Source of the DNA: Aliiroseovarius sp.
GTDB lineage: Bacteria > Pseudomonadota > Alphaproteobacteria > Rhodobacterales > Rhodobacteraceae
DNA length: 64,000 bases
Reading direction: 5' to 3'
Assembly (NCBI RefSeq): GCF_030148435.1
Contig: NZ_JASBTN010000024.1
Coordinates: 1-64,000 of the forward strand
The translations under genes and the position numbers were made by a program. A model generated the notes under the pieces. The model was not told where the DNA came from. It saw nothing but the letters and a program-made list of their open reading frames with translations, and ran no database searches. Positions 41,728 to 51,320 of the stretch are shown piece by piece; within the stretch, counting starts at the first letter, position 1, and each line of letters opens with the position of its first letter.

Positions 41728-44087
41728 GTGGCCCTCCCCGCTTCCCGAGTGTTTTGCGAAATCGTCCTGTTGCGCTCGAAGGGCAGGACATGCGCCTGCG
41801 CGCGCACAGCGCCGGTCCCGGCCCAGCGGTATTCTTGCGGGACCGATCCGCGCCTGGCCCATGCGGCGACATCGCCTGTTCCGCCCGGCCCGGCAGCAGG
41901 CGCACCGTCCCAGACAAGGACAATGTGGTCACAATGCTGCAAAAGCCACGCCCCCAGCGCCGAGAACTGTCGCTGACGTCCTGTTTCTGTCTGGTTGGCG
42001 GGATCGAGAAGCGGCAGCTCAAAGACCTGTTCGGCCTCGTTCAACAACTCGTGAAACTCTTTCAGAGAGTTTCGCCGAGCAGGGTCCGCGGCTGCATTGG
42101 CTGGCGGAAGGAAATCCGCGCGGTAGATATCGAGCGCAAAGGGCAGCGGCACGATCAAACGCGCGCCCAGGCGCGACATGGACCGTTGCGCCACCACCCT
42201 GTCCGCCCCTTCCGCAAGCGGCGAGACCAGTTCGAACACATGTCCCGGGTGGGTGCGGCGGATCTCGTCCAGCGTGGCGTCAATCTTCGAGACCAGCGCC
42301 CGGTTCTTCAGCGAAATCCCCGTGTCGCGATGACCGGAAACGCCCAGCCGTGTCACCCGGGCGATCCGCTTGCCCACGCTTTCCACCAGCGCCGGGATTG
42401 CCCGGACAAGCGCCATGTCATAGGCCCGGACGGCCTCGGGAAGATCCTGCCATGGCAGAAGGTCCGGGTGGAGCTTGCGTTGATCGTCGCGTGATTCGTC
42501 AGGCTGCCACCCCAGGACCAGACGTTCGGCCACCCAGCGATCGTGCTCTGCCCGGGCCATCAGCGCGAACTCGTCCTCCGAAAGCTCCGCAGGCGCATGC
42601 GCGGCATTTTCGGACAGGGTGCAGCCGATCAGGTCCAGCTTGGCGCTGATGTGATCGACAAAGGACCTGTTGGAATAGCGGTACTGTTCACCAAGGTCGG
42701 CCCAGGGCCGGGCAGCAGGCTTTGACATGGTATCCGGCGAACCGGATCGGGACGCCTCGGCGACATAGGTCTGATGGTTGATGCGCGCCATCCTGTCCTG
42801 TTGCTGAGCGACAACCTGGTGCCAGCCAAGCACATTGGGGGAGACGCCGAATGCGGTCACGAGGGTAGATGGATAGGGCCGCGCCGACCCGGCCGTTTCG
42901 CTCCATGTCCACCCCATCATCTGCGGGGAGCAGAAGATGGGGGCACAGCCGCCGGGGCGTGACCTGGTGGCCTCGCGCAGCCGCAGGACGAAATCCACGG
43001 CCACCCAGTCGTCCTCCATGCAAACGACATATTGGCTGAACGGTTCCGCGCCCGCCACAAGGGTATCCGCGAACGCCGTCTCACCGCGAAAATCGGCAGG
43101 GACATGGCCAATCTCGCAAACGGATGCCAGCCGTTCGGCAATCGGAGCAACCCAGGCGGCGTTTTCACAAATCACCGAGATCGCGGGGATCGGTCCGTCG
43201 ACGGTTTGCGCGTGAATGGCGATCTGATGAATGATCTCCCTTGCAAGAGGCCCCTCCCCGAACAGGGCGATATTGGGCCGATGGCGTCCAAGCCATTTCG
43301 CATATCGCCAAGGCGGAAAGCGCAGCACAAACTGCCGCGCGGCCGCCTCTTCCGGGCTGTAGAATTCGATCTTCGGGGCGGGATCTACCGCCAGGGACTG
43401 ATCTTCGATGACCTGATCGCGAAAGTGCGACGCATTGGCATGGCAAATGATCCGCGGCTGTTTCGCCGTGGCGGAAACGTCCGCTCCGATCTGCGCGGAG
43501 ATCAGACGCGAGATCGCGATATTCTCGTGATCCCCGCCACAGAACACAATGATTTCCGACGCTCTGGCTGCGCCGGCCTGCCGCAGGGGTTCCGCTGCCC
43601 CGGCGTCTCCACCAACGAAGAAAAACCGTCGTGGCCGCGGCACGAACACCCGCGCCATGGTTTCGCCCCGGTCAATCGCAACCACCCGCTTGCCCTGCGC
43701 CAGGCTGTCACGGATCAGCGCCTGGCCGCGCGCGCCCATGCCGACCACCACGGTGTGCCCCCTGACCAGACGGCGATGAAAGAAGCGGCTGGCAGCGTCG
43801 GCAAGATCACTCCAAACGAGCTGAAGGAACGCAAATATCGTGACAACCGGCGCAAGGAATGCCGCGCTCAACAACGCCCAATGCGCAGAGCCCGGACCAC
43901 CGGGCAGTTGTTCCAACACGCGCCCCTCGACCACGAACAGCTGAACCACGCCGTAAAGGTCATCCACGAATTCCCTGTCGCCGATGAAGTCGGTCCAGCT
44001 GCGCGCGCCTTTCAGCCCGAACAGAGCCATGCCGCTGACAAAGCAGAACAGCAGGATAAGCCATAGCCAGACCGGAAATCTCCGCAT
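41724..44087 (-). CDS. Membrane RCK-RyR-SLOG multidomain protein
   Basis: A 787-residue protein with a rare domain set. Two transmembrane helices (about 5-24 and 68-92) are followed by a TrkA/RCK-like Rossmann domain (HTVVVGMGARGQALIRD, 111-127), then a second Rossmann motif (NIALFGEGPLAREIIHQ, 272-288). A prokaryotic RyR domain (about 430-570) contains the typical AEHDRWVAERLVLGW and HPDLLPWQDLPEAVRAYD. The C-terminal SLOG-like domain (580-770) has LGVSGHRD, SPLAEGADRVVAQ and CDHIVLVWDG. The ATG at 44087 has GGGAGGGG upstream. SLOG and RyR domains are predicted to bind nucleotide-derived signals in conflict systems, and RCK domains gate ion flow or sense NAD-type ligands. It is the first gene of a five-gene operon. 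Confidence 0.9.
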   Translation of the reverse strand: MRRFPVWLWLILLFCFVSGMALFGLKGARSWTDFIGDREFVDDLYGVVQLFVVEGRVLEQLPGGPGSAHWALLSAAFLAPVVTIFAFLQLVWSDLADAASRFFHRRLVRGHTVVVGMGARGQALIRDSLAQGKRVVAIDRGETMARVFVPRPRRFFFVGGDAGAAEPLRQAGAARASEIIVFCGGDHENIAISRLISAQIGADVSATAKQPRIICHANASHFRDQVIEDQSLAVDPAPKIEFYSPEEAAARQFVLRFPPWRYAKWLGRHRPNIALFGEGPLAREIIHQIAIHAQTVDGPIPAISVICENAAWVAPIAERLASVCEIGHVPADFRGETAFADTLVAGAEPFSQYVVCMEDDWVAVDFVLRLREATRSRPGGCAPIFCSPQMMGWTWSETAGSARPYPSTLVTAFGVSPNVLGWHQVVAQQQDRMARINHQTYVAEASRSGSPDTMSKPAARPWADLGEQYRYSNRSFVDHISAKLDLIGCTLSENAAHAPAELSEDEFALMARAEHDRWVAERLVLGWQPDESRDDQRKLHPDLLPWQDLPEAVRAYDMALVRAIPALVESVGKRIARVTRLGVSGHRDTGISLKNRALVSKIDATLDEIRRTHPGHVFELVSPLAEGADRVVAQRSMSRLGARLIVPLPFALDIYRADFLPPANAAADPARRNSLKEFHELLNEAEQVFELPLLDPANQTETGRQRQFSALGAWLLQHCDHIVLVWDGAPAAGPGGTGDVAAWARRGSVPQEYRWAGTGAVRAQAHVLPFERNRTISQNTREAGRAT

Positions 44088-44258
44088 CGCCCCTCCCCGC
44101 AGGTCCGAACCCTTCGGCCCTATAGCCGATAAACTCACATTATCAGCTTCCTGGCGGACGGTTGAAAATTTTTCCCGGACGGAAACGGGGCGGACCGGTG
44201 GGCCGGCTTGAAGCGAAATCGGGACGGCGGTACGCCGGTTGGAAAGGCGATCTCCGGT

Positions 44259-45161
44259 TCACCGATTGTCCGGCGACCCATTCCCCCGGGAGGGCTCGGA
44301 GGACCGACGCTGTTTCAGCCGCTCGAACGCGGATTGCATTTCCTCGGCGATGAAGTTCTGAACCATCTGGATGCGGACATTTCGGCCAACCTCTTCCTGG
44401 ATGGCGCTCCAGATCGGAACCGAAAGCGCTGGCACGTCTTCGCGAACGCTCTGAATTCGACTGTCCGGGTCTCCCAGGAACCTTGGCAGGAAGGCCCTTC
44501 CCAACCCGGCGGCAACCATCTCGCGGACCACAAGAAAACTGTCGGCTTCACAGAGAATACGGCTGTTCGGTATGTTTCTGCCCATCCATTTGGCCGCTGC
44601 CGACCGGGTCAGGCCGGCACCAAGACCTATCCACACCTCGGTCCGGGGATCGGCGGTATAGACGCCGAATTCCAGGTCCCCCGCGAAAACGCCAAGCATC
44701 CCCTCTTCCAGGCGTGGCGTCGGCCGGATCGCGACATCCGCCGCCAACCGGGACAGGTCATGGTGGGTATTCGCGCTCAACAGGCGGAGTGACAGTTCGG
44801 GATAGGTTGCCCGGATTGTCTTCAGAATCGGCGGCAGCACGACCTGAGAAATACTGTCCGTGGACGTAATACGCACCGTTCCCGACAGGGTCTCGTCAGA
44901 GCCAAGCACGGCACGATCCACGGAATACACCGCGTCCTCGACATTGCGCGCGGCCAGCAGGATCGCTTCCGCTTCGGGCAGGACGCTATAGCCGGACTGC
45001 GACTTGCGAAACACGGGCCGCCCGCAGCGCTGTTCGAAAGCCGCGACACGGCGCATCACCGTCGCATGGGTGACGCCCAGCCGACGCGCGGTCGCGTTCA
45101 GCGATCCCTCGTCCGCGACCGCCAGTACGAACTTGATATCATCCCAGTTGCTCTTGTTCAT
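44259..45161 (-). CDS. LysR-family transcriptional regulator
   Basis: A 300-residue regulator with an N-terminal helix-turn-helix (FVLAVADEGSLNATARRLGV, THATVMRRVAAFEQRCG) and a LysR effector domain. It is divergent from the cytochrome c'/diheme cytochrome pair, with 90 bases between the starts, and may regulate it. It is downstream of nothing in the same direction, and 171 bases separate it from the RyR/SLOG operon start. Confidence 0.92.
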   Translation of the reverse strand: MNKSNWDDIKFVLAVADEGSLNATARRLGVTHATVMRRVAAFEQRCGRPVFRKSQSGYSVLPEAEAILLAARNVEDAVYSVDRAVLGSDETLSGTVRITSTDSISQVVLPPILKTIRATYPELSLRLLSANTHHDLSRLAADVAIRPTPRLEEGMLGVFAGDLEFGVYTADPRTEVWIGLGAGLTRSAAAKWMGRNIPNSRILCEADSFLVVREMVAAGLGRAFLPRFLGDPDSRIQSVREDVPALSVPIWSAIQEEVGRNVRIQMVQNFIAEEMQSAFERLKQRRSSEPSRGNGSPDNR

Positions 45162-45251
45162 TTTTTAACAGATATCCAAAATTTTCTGCCAGTTGAACGA
45201 AAAATTGGGCGTGCTAGGCTCGGCTGCAGTTTTCGTACCAAGGAGTTCTTC

Positions 45252-45719
45252 ATGAAAACCTCTGCCATCCTGTCCGCCGTGAGCCTCGCCGCAACCCTTG
45301 TCGCCGGGACCGCTTTTGCCGACGACAGCCGCCACGCGGCCGTAAAGGCCCGCACGGCCATCATGGGGCTCTATGCCAACAACCTTGGCCAGCTCGGCGC
45401 CATGGCGAAGGGCGAAGCCGACTACAATGCCGAAGCCGCAACCAAGGCCGCCAACAACCTGGCGCTTCTGGTGCAGCTCGACCAGTCCACCCTGTGGCCA
45501 CAGGGCTCTGACAACGGCGCCATGGACGGAACACGCGCCCTGCCCGACCTGTGGCAGAATTTCCCCGACGTGATGGCGAAGGGCGAAGCCCTTGGCAAAG
45601 CCGTGACCACGATGCAGGGCGCGGCGGGCACCGATCTGGCCTCGCTTCAGGCGGCCATGGGCGGACTCGGCGGAGCATGCAGCGCCTGCCACAAGGCCTA
45701 CCGCGCGCCCGAGAACTGA
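45252..45719 (+). CDS. Cytochrome c' / c556-type (class II)
   Basis: A 155-residue periplasmic cytochrome with a signal peptide ending near residue 23 (AGTAFA) and a C-terminal heme site CSACH (motif GACSACHKAYRA). Four-helix-bundle features and length match class II cytochromes c. The ATG at 45252 has AAGGAG upstream. It lacks the Met-rich insertion of the relative at 7453. It precedes a diheme cytochrome by 12 bases, the same gene order as in the copper island. Confidence 0.93.
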   Translation: MKTSAILSAVSLAATLVAGTAFADDSRHAAVKARTAIMGLYANNLGQLGAMAKGEADYNAEAATKAANNLALLVQLDQSTLWPQGSDNGAMDGTRALPDLWQNFPDVMAKGEALGKAVTTMQGAAGTDLASLQAAMGGLGGACSACHKAYRAPEN

Positions 45720-45731
45720 TCCGGTCCGGTC

Positions 45732-46622
45732 ATGCGTAGATTTTTAGGGGTGGTCCTGATTGCCGGGGCCATCTCCGCAATCACCGGATGGGTTCTCACC
45801 GCCCCGGTATCCCTGGATAAAACGGCCCTTGCCGGAATTACGCCCGACCCCGAACGAGGGCGTGCAGTGTTCTTTGCCGGGGGCTGTGCCGCGTGCCATT
45901 CCGCCCCCGAAGCCAGCGGAGAGGACAGGCTGCTCCTGGGTGGCGGACGCGGTTTCGCCACGGATTTCGGCACGTTCTATGCGCCCAACATCTCCCCCCA
46001 CCCGGAAGCGGGGATCGGCCAATGGTCCGTTCTGGAGCTGGCCAATGCGCTGTTGTACGGCACCAGCCCGAACGGGCAGCATTATTATCCCGCCTTTCCC
46101 TACACATCCTATGCGCAGATGACGCTTGAAGACGCGGTTTCGCTGCATGCCTTCCTGGGCACCCTGCCCCTGGTCGATACACCGAACCGACCGCATGACG
46201 TCAGTTTTCCCTTCAACATCCGGCGCACGCTGGGGGGGTGGAAGCTGCTGTTCAACCGGGGGGGATGGGTCGTGGAAGGCGAACTGACCGAACAGCAGGC
46301 GCGCGGGCGCTACCTGGTCGAGGGGCTTGGACATTGCGGTGAGTGCCACACCGCGCGCAACCTGTTGGGAGGGGTCCGTCTTGGCGCCTGGCTGGCCGGT
46401 GCACCAAACCCCAATGGCAAAGGGCGCATTCCGGATATCACCGCTGCCGGGCTCGACTGGTCCGAGAGCGACATCGCCGAGTATCTCAAATCCGGCTTCA
46501 CCCCCGAATTCGATACCGCAGGCGGCGAAATGACCGATGTGATCGAGAACACAAGCCAACTGACCGATGAGGACCGCGCGGCCATTGCAGCCTATCTGAA
46601 ACGCGTGCCCGGGCTGCCCTGA
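45732..46622 (+). CDS. Diheme cytochrome c
   Basis: A 296-residue exported or anchored protein with an N-terminal hydrophobic segment and two heme sites: CAACH near residue 52 and CGECH near 202. Motifs (FYAPNISPHPEAGIG, YYPAFPYTSYAQM, RYLVEGLGHCGECH) align with the diheme cytochrome at 6552-7451. It probably receives electrons from, or gives electrons to, the upstream cytochrome c'. The electron donor is unknown. Confidence 0.93.
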   Translation: MRRFLGVVLIAGAISAITGWVLTAPVSLDKTALAGITPDPERGRAVFFAGGCAACHSAPEASGEDRLLLGGGRGFATDFGTFYAPNISPHPEAGIGQWSVLELANALLYGTSPNGQHYYPAFPYTSYAQMTLEDAVSLHAFLGTLPLVDTPNRPHDVSFPFNIRRTLGGWKLLFNRGGWVVEGELTEQQARGRYLVEGLGHCGECHTARNLLGGVRLGAWLAGAPNPNGKGRIPDITAAGLDWSESDIAEYLKSGFTPEFDTAGGEMTDVIENTSQLTDEDRAAIAAYLKRVPGLP

Positions 46623-46687
46623 CAAGGCCGCAATACCGGCTGCCCTGTAACGGAGCTGCCGACGTGTGCCGACCGCGGCCGGTGGGC

Positions 46688-48694
46688 TCAATGCGCGATG
46701 CGTGGACGCCCGGCGGCTTCGACATCGACGCGCGCGTCGATGAACATTTCCGCGCCCTCGATCTCTGTCAGTCGCACATCGCGGTCGGCGCGGACGCGGA
46801 TGCCTTCGGCTCCGGCAGCGCGCGCCTCGAGCTCGGCCTGGCCGCGCAGCGCCGTTTCCAACCTGTCCAGCGCCGGATCAAGCGCCGGGAAATCCTCGGG
46901 GCCCTCCTCCAGATGCACCCGGTAAACACCGTTCGAAGGGCTTGTGACCGTGCCCGAATGGCGGATCGTGACCCGCCCCACCACGGCCCCGATCGCATTG
47001 GCGACACCGGCATGTTCGGGCAGTTTCATCGGGCAGTGCAGCCTCTCCCCAATCGCCGGGTAATAGGTCGGAGCCGATGCGCCCAGGCCGATCACCGCCA
47101 GGTCAAGCCCGGCGTCCAGGCGCATCAGGCCGCGATGCCCGGCAAGCCCCTGCCAGGTCAGAACATGACGGGCAAGCTCCTCGGGGGGCAGGCCGAACCG
47201 GTCCTCTGGCTCGGCGGCAAAGGCGGCTTCCAGCAGGGCGACGGCGGTCTGCTTGGTCAGCTGGTCGATCACCTTGCGCGCCATTTCACTGGCACCTGTC
47301 GCCAGGAGATGCCCGGATCCCGTACGCTGGTTTGCAAACAATTCCAAGGCCTTGCGCGCAGCTTCGGCGTCCCAACTGTCGCTAAGCCCCAATGCATGCG
47401 CCGCGTCCGAGGGCGTTACCCCCGAGACCTGGACCAGCCCGCGGTCCACCAGCCGCGCCAGGGCCAGACGGTCCAGCCGCGTGGTCAACACCGCGCCAAG
47501 CGGACGCAGATCGCCTCCGATGCGCTCCAACAGCGCCAGGTCCCGCCCACTGACCCCATGGCGCGCCAGACCCGGCACCGCCTGCACGAAACGTGCATGG
47601 TTCTCGTCCCAGATGCCGGTGCGCAACTGATGGTCCAGCACGTCATGCACGACTTCGCGCGCCTGGGCCGCAACCAGAGACACCGGCAGCACCCGGCGCG
47701 GACCAAGGCGAATGCTGCCCTCCAGCCCGGCGGCCTCGAAATGCAGCTCGCTGTCGCCGCCCAGACCCGTGGTGCGCATTGCCACGGCCTCGACCATGGT
47801 GCGGAACGGGCCGACCCGGGCACCGTCGGGATCAATCGCTGGCCGCCCGTCGCGCAGCACGGCCACATCGGTCGTGGTGCCACCGATATCGCTGACCAGC
47901 GCATCGCTCGCCCCGGTCATCCAGCGCGCCCCGACGATCGAGGCCGCCGGGCCGCTCAGGATGGTTTCGATCGGCCGCTCCAGCGCGAAGTCGGCCGAGA
48001 TCAGCGCACCATCCCCGCGCACCACCATCAGGGGCGCATGCACACCGAGCTCCCCCAGACGGGTTTGCGCGCGTGTGATCAGACGGTTGATCATGCCGAT
48101 GAGCCGCGCGTTCAGGATCGCCGTGATCGCCCGCTTCGGCCCGTTCAGCTTGGCCGACAGGTGATGCGAGGCACTGACCGGGCGGGCGGTGGCCCGGTGA
48201 ATGATCTCGGCCACGCGGCGTTCATGTGCGGCGTTGCGGGTGGCGAATTGCGCGGCGACGGCGAAACCCGAGACCTCGCCGCCATGGGCATTGAGCCATG
48301 TGCGCAGGCTGTCTTCGTCCAGCGGGTGTTTCTGTTGTCCGGCGTGATCATGACCGCCCGCAATGCAGAGCACCGGATCCCCCGCCATCGCCTCGTCCAG
48401 CCCGTGTTTCGCCAGGTCTGCTTCGGAAAAGCCCACCAGCACCAGCGCGACGCGCTCCCCCTGCCCCTCGATCAGCGCGTTGGTCGCAAGCGTGGTGGAG
48501 AGCGACGCAAGCGTGACCTCCCCGGGATCGACCATTGCCTCTTCCAGAACCGCCTCGACCGCGCGACCGATGCCCAGCGCCAGATCCTGGCGGGTCGTCA
48601 GGGATTTGGCGGAGGCGATCACAACCTCCTCGTCACGGATCAGCACCGCATCCGTATAGGTCCCGCCGGTATCCACCCCAAGCGAAAGCGTCAT
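46688..48694 (-). CDS. Hydantoinase/oxoprolinase family subunit A (HyuA-like)
   Basis: A 668-residue cytosolic protein of the ATP-dependent hydantoinase/5-oxoprolinase/acetone-carboxylase family. The two ATPase motifs are VDTGGTYTDAVL at the N-terminus and SDIGGTTTDVAVL near residue 270. SLSTTLATNALIEGQG and SGPAASIVGARW are also family features. Members usually work with a HyuB subunit encoded next to them, but none is found here. It stands downstream of the mod genes on the same strand, with 95 bases between. The substrate is unknown. Confidence 0.9.
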   Translation of the reverse strand: MTLSLGVDTGGTYTDAVLIRDEEVVIASAKSLTTRQDLALGIGRAVEAVLEEAMVDPGEVTLASLSTTLATNALIEGQGERVALVLVGFSEADLAKHGLDEAMAGDPVLCIAGGHDHAGQQKHPLDEDSLRTWLNAHGGEVSGFAVAAQFATRNAAHERRVAEIIHRATARPVSASHHLSAKLNGPKRAITAILNARLIGMINRLITRAQTRLGELGVHAPLMVVRGDGALISADFALERPIETILSGPAASIVGARWMTGASDALVSDIGGTTTDVAVLRDGRPAIDPDGARVGPFRTMVEAVAMRTTGLGGDSELHFEAAGLEGSIRLGPRRVLPVSLVAAQAREVVHDVLDHQLRTGIWDENHARFVQAVPGLARHGVSGRDLALLERIGGDLRPLGAVLTTRLDRLALARLVDRGLVQVSGVTPSDAAHALGLSDSWDAEAARKALELFANQRTGSGHLLATGASEMARKVIDQLTKQTAVALLEAAFAAEPEDRFGLPPEELARHVLTWQGLAGHRGLMRLDAGLDLAVIGLGASAPTYYPAIGERLHCPMKLPEHAGVANAIGAVVGRVTIRHSGTVTSPSNGVYRVHLEEGPEDFPALDPALDRLETALRGQAELEARAAGAEGIRVRADRDVRLTEIEGAEMFIDARVDVEAAGRPRIAH

Positions 48695-48789
48695 GTCGTC
48701 ATCCTCCTGTCGCGCCTGACAGAGGTAAACACCCCGCGCAGACGCCGCCCACCTGTTTTCGACCTGACCATGTCGCTTTCACGCGAATG

Positions 48790-49878
48790 TCACGCCCCGC
48801 CGCCCACATCCCCCGGCGCGATCGAGACCGTCTTGACGATGGCGTGGCAGGCCAGCCCCGGCTTGAGATCCAGCGCGGCAACGGATCGACGCGTCACCCG
48901 CGCCAGAACCCGGCCCGCGGGCGTTTTCATCGCAACAACCGCGCCCGGCCCATCCCCGGCCTGCACCTCGTCCACGGTCCCTGACAACACGTTCAGCGCC
49001 GAAATCCGACCCGGTGCATCCAGCGACAAGGTCACATCCTGCGCGGCAATACGGACACGAATGGGATGACCCGGCGGTTCGGAAATATGCGGCAGGAACA
49101 GGGGCACACCCCCTGCGTCCAGTTCGGTCAGACCGTCGTCGTGATGCAGCCTGACCCGCGCCTCCAGAACCGCACCGATGGCCCGGGGTCCGGCGGGGCG
49201 AAACCCCGGATCACTGAACAGTTCGCCCGGCGTCGCCATGCGCGCGACCCGCCCGCGCTCCAGGGCCACGACAGTGGTTGCCAGGCGGGCCACCTCGGCG
49301 GGAGAGTGGCTGACATAGAGGATCGGAATGCCCGCCTCGTCCCTGAGACGTTCGAAATAGGGCAGGATCTCTGCCTTGCGCGCCTCGTCCAGCGCCGCCA
49401 GGGGCTCGTCCGCCAGGATCAGTCGTGGCTTGGCCAGCAGGGCGCGGCCAATGGCAACCCGCTGCTTTTCCCCGCCCGAAAGCGCCCCCGGGCGGCGGTT
49501 CAGCAGCGCGCCGATCCCCAGCATCTCGACCACGCGCGCCATGTCCTCGCCGGGGCCGTGACGACGGGTGAACCAGGCGCCGTAGTGCAGGTTCTGGCGC
49601 ACGGTCAGATGGGGAAACAAGCGCCCCTCCTGGAAAATGTAGCCAAGGCGTCGTTTGTGTGGCGGCAGGTGCAGGCGCTGCCCGGTATCGCACAGCGCCC
49701 AGTCGCCCACCGCGATCCGCGCCCGGTCGGGGCGCGACAGGCCCGCGACCGCATTGACGACCGAGGTCTTGCCGGTCCCCGAAGCGCCGAACAGCGCGGT
49801 CAGACCGGGCGGCGCGTCAAAATCGACCTCCAGGTCGAACCCTTCCAGACGCTGGCGTATGTGGACGGACAGGCTCAT
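48790..49878 (-). CDS. modC: Molybdate ABC transporter ATP-binding protein
   Basis: A 362-residue ATPase that drives molybdate import. The Walker A motif is GASGTGKTS, the Q-loop FQEGRLFPHLTV, the ABC signature LSGGEKQRVAIGR and the Walker B LILADEPLAALD. The C-terminal third holds a molybdate-binding TOBE domain (SALNVLSGTVDEVQAGDG...RVLARVT). The ATG at 49878 overlaps the modB stop codon (ATGA). The reading frame continues far upstream, but that part is antisense-like read-through of modB and not coding. Confidence 0.95.
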   Translation of the reverse strand: MSLSVHIRQRLEGFDLEVDFDAPPGLTALFGASGTGKTSVVNAVAGLSRPDRARIAVGDWALCDTGQRLHLPPHKRRLGYIFQEGRLFPHLTVRQNLHYGAWFTRRHGPGEDMARVVEMLGIGALLNRRPGALSGGEKQRVAIGRALLAKPRLILADEPLAALDEARKAEILPYFERLRDEAGIPILYVSHSPAEVARLATTVVALERGRVARMATPGELFSDPGFRPAGPRAIGAVLEARVRLHHDDGLTELDAGGVPLFLPHISEPPGHPIRVRIAAQDVTLSLDAPGRISALNVLSGTVDEVQAGDGPGAVVAMKTPAGRVLARVTRRSVAALDLKPGLACHAIVKTVSIAPGDVGGGA

Positions 49879-50570
49879 GCCCCACCCACCCGTTTCGCCA
49901 GCCGCCGCGCCAGCAGCTCCGAGGCCAGAAGCGCGCCCATCGCCACCACGACCGAGATCAGCACAAGGCGCAGCGCCGCCCCCTCGCCGCCCGGGACCTG
50001 AAGGAAGGCATAGATGGCCGAAGGAAGCGTCTGGGTCTGTCCGGGGATGTTCGAGACAAAGGTGATCGTCGCGCCAAACTCGCCCATCGCCTTGGCAAAG
50101 CCCAGAATCGCGCCCGCCAACACGCCGGGCAGGATCAGCGGCAGGGTCACGGTGAAAAAGACCCAGATGCGAGAGGCGCCAAGCGTGGCGGCGGCCTGTT
50201 CCAGCTTCGGGTCCACCGCCTCGATCGACAGGCGCATCGCGCGCACCATCAGCGGAAAGCCCATGACACCCGCCGCCAGCGCCGCGCCGGTCCAGCGGAA
50301 GGCGAATGTTATGCCGATGGCGTTCAATGCGTCCCCCACAGGCGCTGTCGGATTGAAGGTGAGCAGAAGCAGATAGCCCGTGACCACCGGCGGCAGGACC
50401 AATGGCAGATGCACAAGGCCGTTCAGGATCTGCTTGCCGGGAAACTGCCAGCGCGCCAGTGCATGGGCCACGAAGAGCCCCAGGGGCAAAGCCGCCAGCG
50501 TCGCCCAGGTTGCGACCTTCAGGGACAGGGCCAGGGCCTGCCATTCCTCGGGGCCGAGCCAGCCGCTCAT
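49875..50570 (-). CDS. modB: Molybdate ABC transporter permease
   Basis: A 231-residue permease with about five transmembrane helices. The EAA-loop motif that contacts ModC is EQAAATLGASRIWVFFTVTL...LAGAILGFAKAMGEFGAT. VHLPLVLPPVVTGYLLLL is also typical of ModB. It overlaps modA and modC by four bases each. Confidence 0.96.
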   Translation of the reverse strand: MSGWLGPEEWQALALSLKVATWATLAALPLGLFVAHALARWQFPGKQILNGLVHLPLVLPPVVTGYLLLLTFNPTAPVGDALNAIGITFAFRWTGAALAAGVMGFPLMVRAMRLSIEAVDPKLEQAAATLGASRIWVFFTVTLPLILPGVLAGAILGFAKAMGEFGATITFVSNIPGQTQTLPSAIYAFLQVPGGEGAALRLVLISVVVAMGALLASELLARRLAKRVGGA

Positions 50571-51313
50571 TCGGGCACCTCGGTAAAGCCTTCTTCGCGC
50601 AGGATGGCCCGCGCTTCCGGGGATTGCAGCCAGGCAAGGAACGCCGCTGCCTCGGGACCGGCATTGGTGGTCAGTGCGGCCGGATAGGTGATCGGCGGAT
50701 GGCTGTCCGCCGGAAAGGTCGCGATCACGTTGACCCGAGGATCGGCCATGGCGTCGGTCGCATAGACCAGGCCCAGGGGAGCGGCGCCCGCTGCAACCAA
50801 GGCCAGCGCCGTGCGCGCATTGTCGCTTTGCGCGACCTGCGGGGCGACCGTGTCCCAGAGCCCCAGCCGTTCCAACGCCGCCTTGCCATAGATACCGACC
50901 GGAACGGCCTTGACCAGAGCCATGGCGAGGCGGCCATCGCCAAGCCGGGTCAGAAGGTCGAATTCCGGGGAGATTTCAACAGGTTCCCCTGCAACTCGCC
51001 CGACCAGAACCAGGCGATTGCCGACCAGGTCGAACCGGCTTTCCGCATCGATCAACCCGCCCTTTTCCAGCGCATCCATCCATCCGGGATTGGCCGAGAT
51101 GAAGACATCCGCCGGTGCGCCCAACTGTATTTGCCGGGCAAGCACCGAGCTGCCCGCGTGGGAGCGCGTCACACGATGGCCCGTGGCCGTTTCGAACCCG
51201 CCCGAGAGGCGATCCAGCGCGGTTTTCATCGAGGCGGCGGCGAAGACCGTGATCTCTCCCGCCCAGAGAGGCGTGGCGAGGCAGATCAGCAGAAGGGCGA
51301 GCAGGTTACGCAT
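50567..51313 (-). CDS. modA: Periplasmic molybdate-binding protein
   Basis: A 248-residue substrate-binding protein with a signal peptide (LLALLLICLATPLWAG). Family motifs are VFAAASMKTALDRL, HAGSSVLARQIQLGAPADVFISAN, and VPVGIYGKAALERLG. The ATG at 51313 begins the signal peptide. It is the first gene of modABC. Two molybdate-operator-like palindromes lie just upstream. Confidence 0.95.
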   Translation of the reverse strand: MRNLLALLLICLATPLWAGEITVFAAASMKTALDRLSGGFETATGHRVTRSHAGSSVLARQIQLGAPADVFISANPGWMDALEKGGLIDAESRFDLVGNRLVLVGRVAGEPVEISPEFDLLTRLGDGRLAMALVKAVPVGIYGKAALERLGLWDTVAPQVAQSDNARTALALVAAGAAPLGLVYATDAMADPRVNVIATFPADSHPPITYPAALTTNAGPEAAAFLAWLQSPEARAILREEGFTEVPE

Positions 51314-51320
51314 GGCAGGT

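Noticed and set aside
46664-49069. An 801-codon open frame on the plus strand
   Set aside because: It is antisense to the HyuA-type gene and the modC end, is rich in Arg, Gln, His and Pro as expected for a shadow of GC-rich coding DNA, and shows no domain.
49879-50664. Upstream extension of the modC frame
   Set aside because: It runs through modB in another frame. The ATG at 49878 gives the normal ModC start and overlaps the modB stop.
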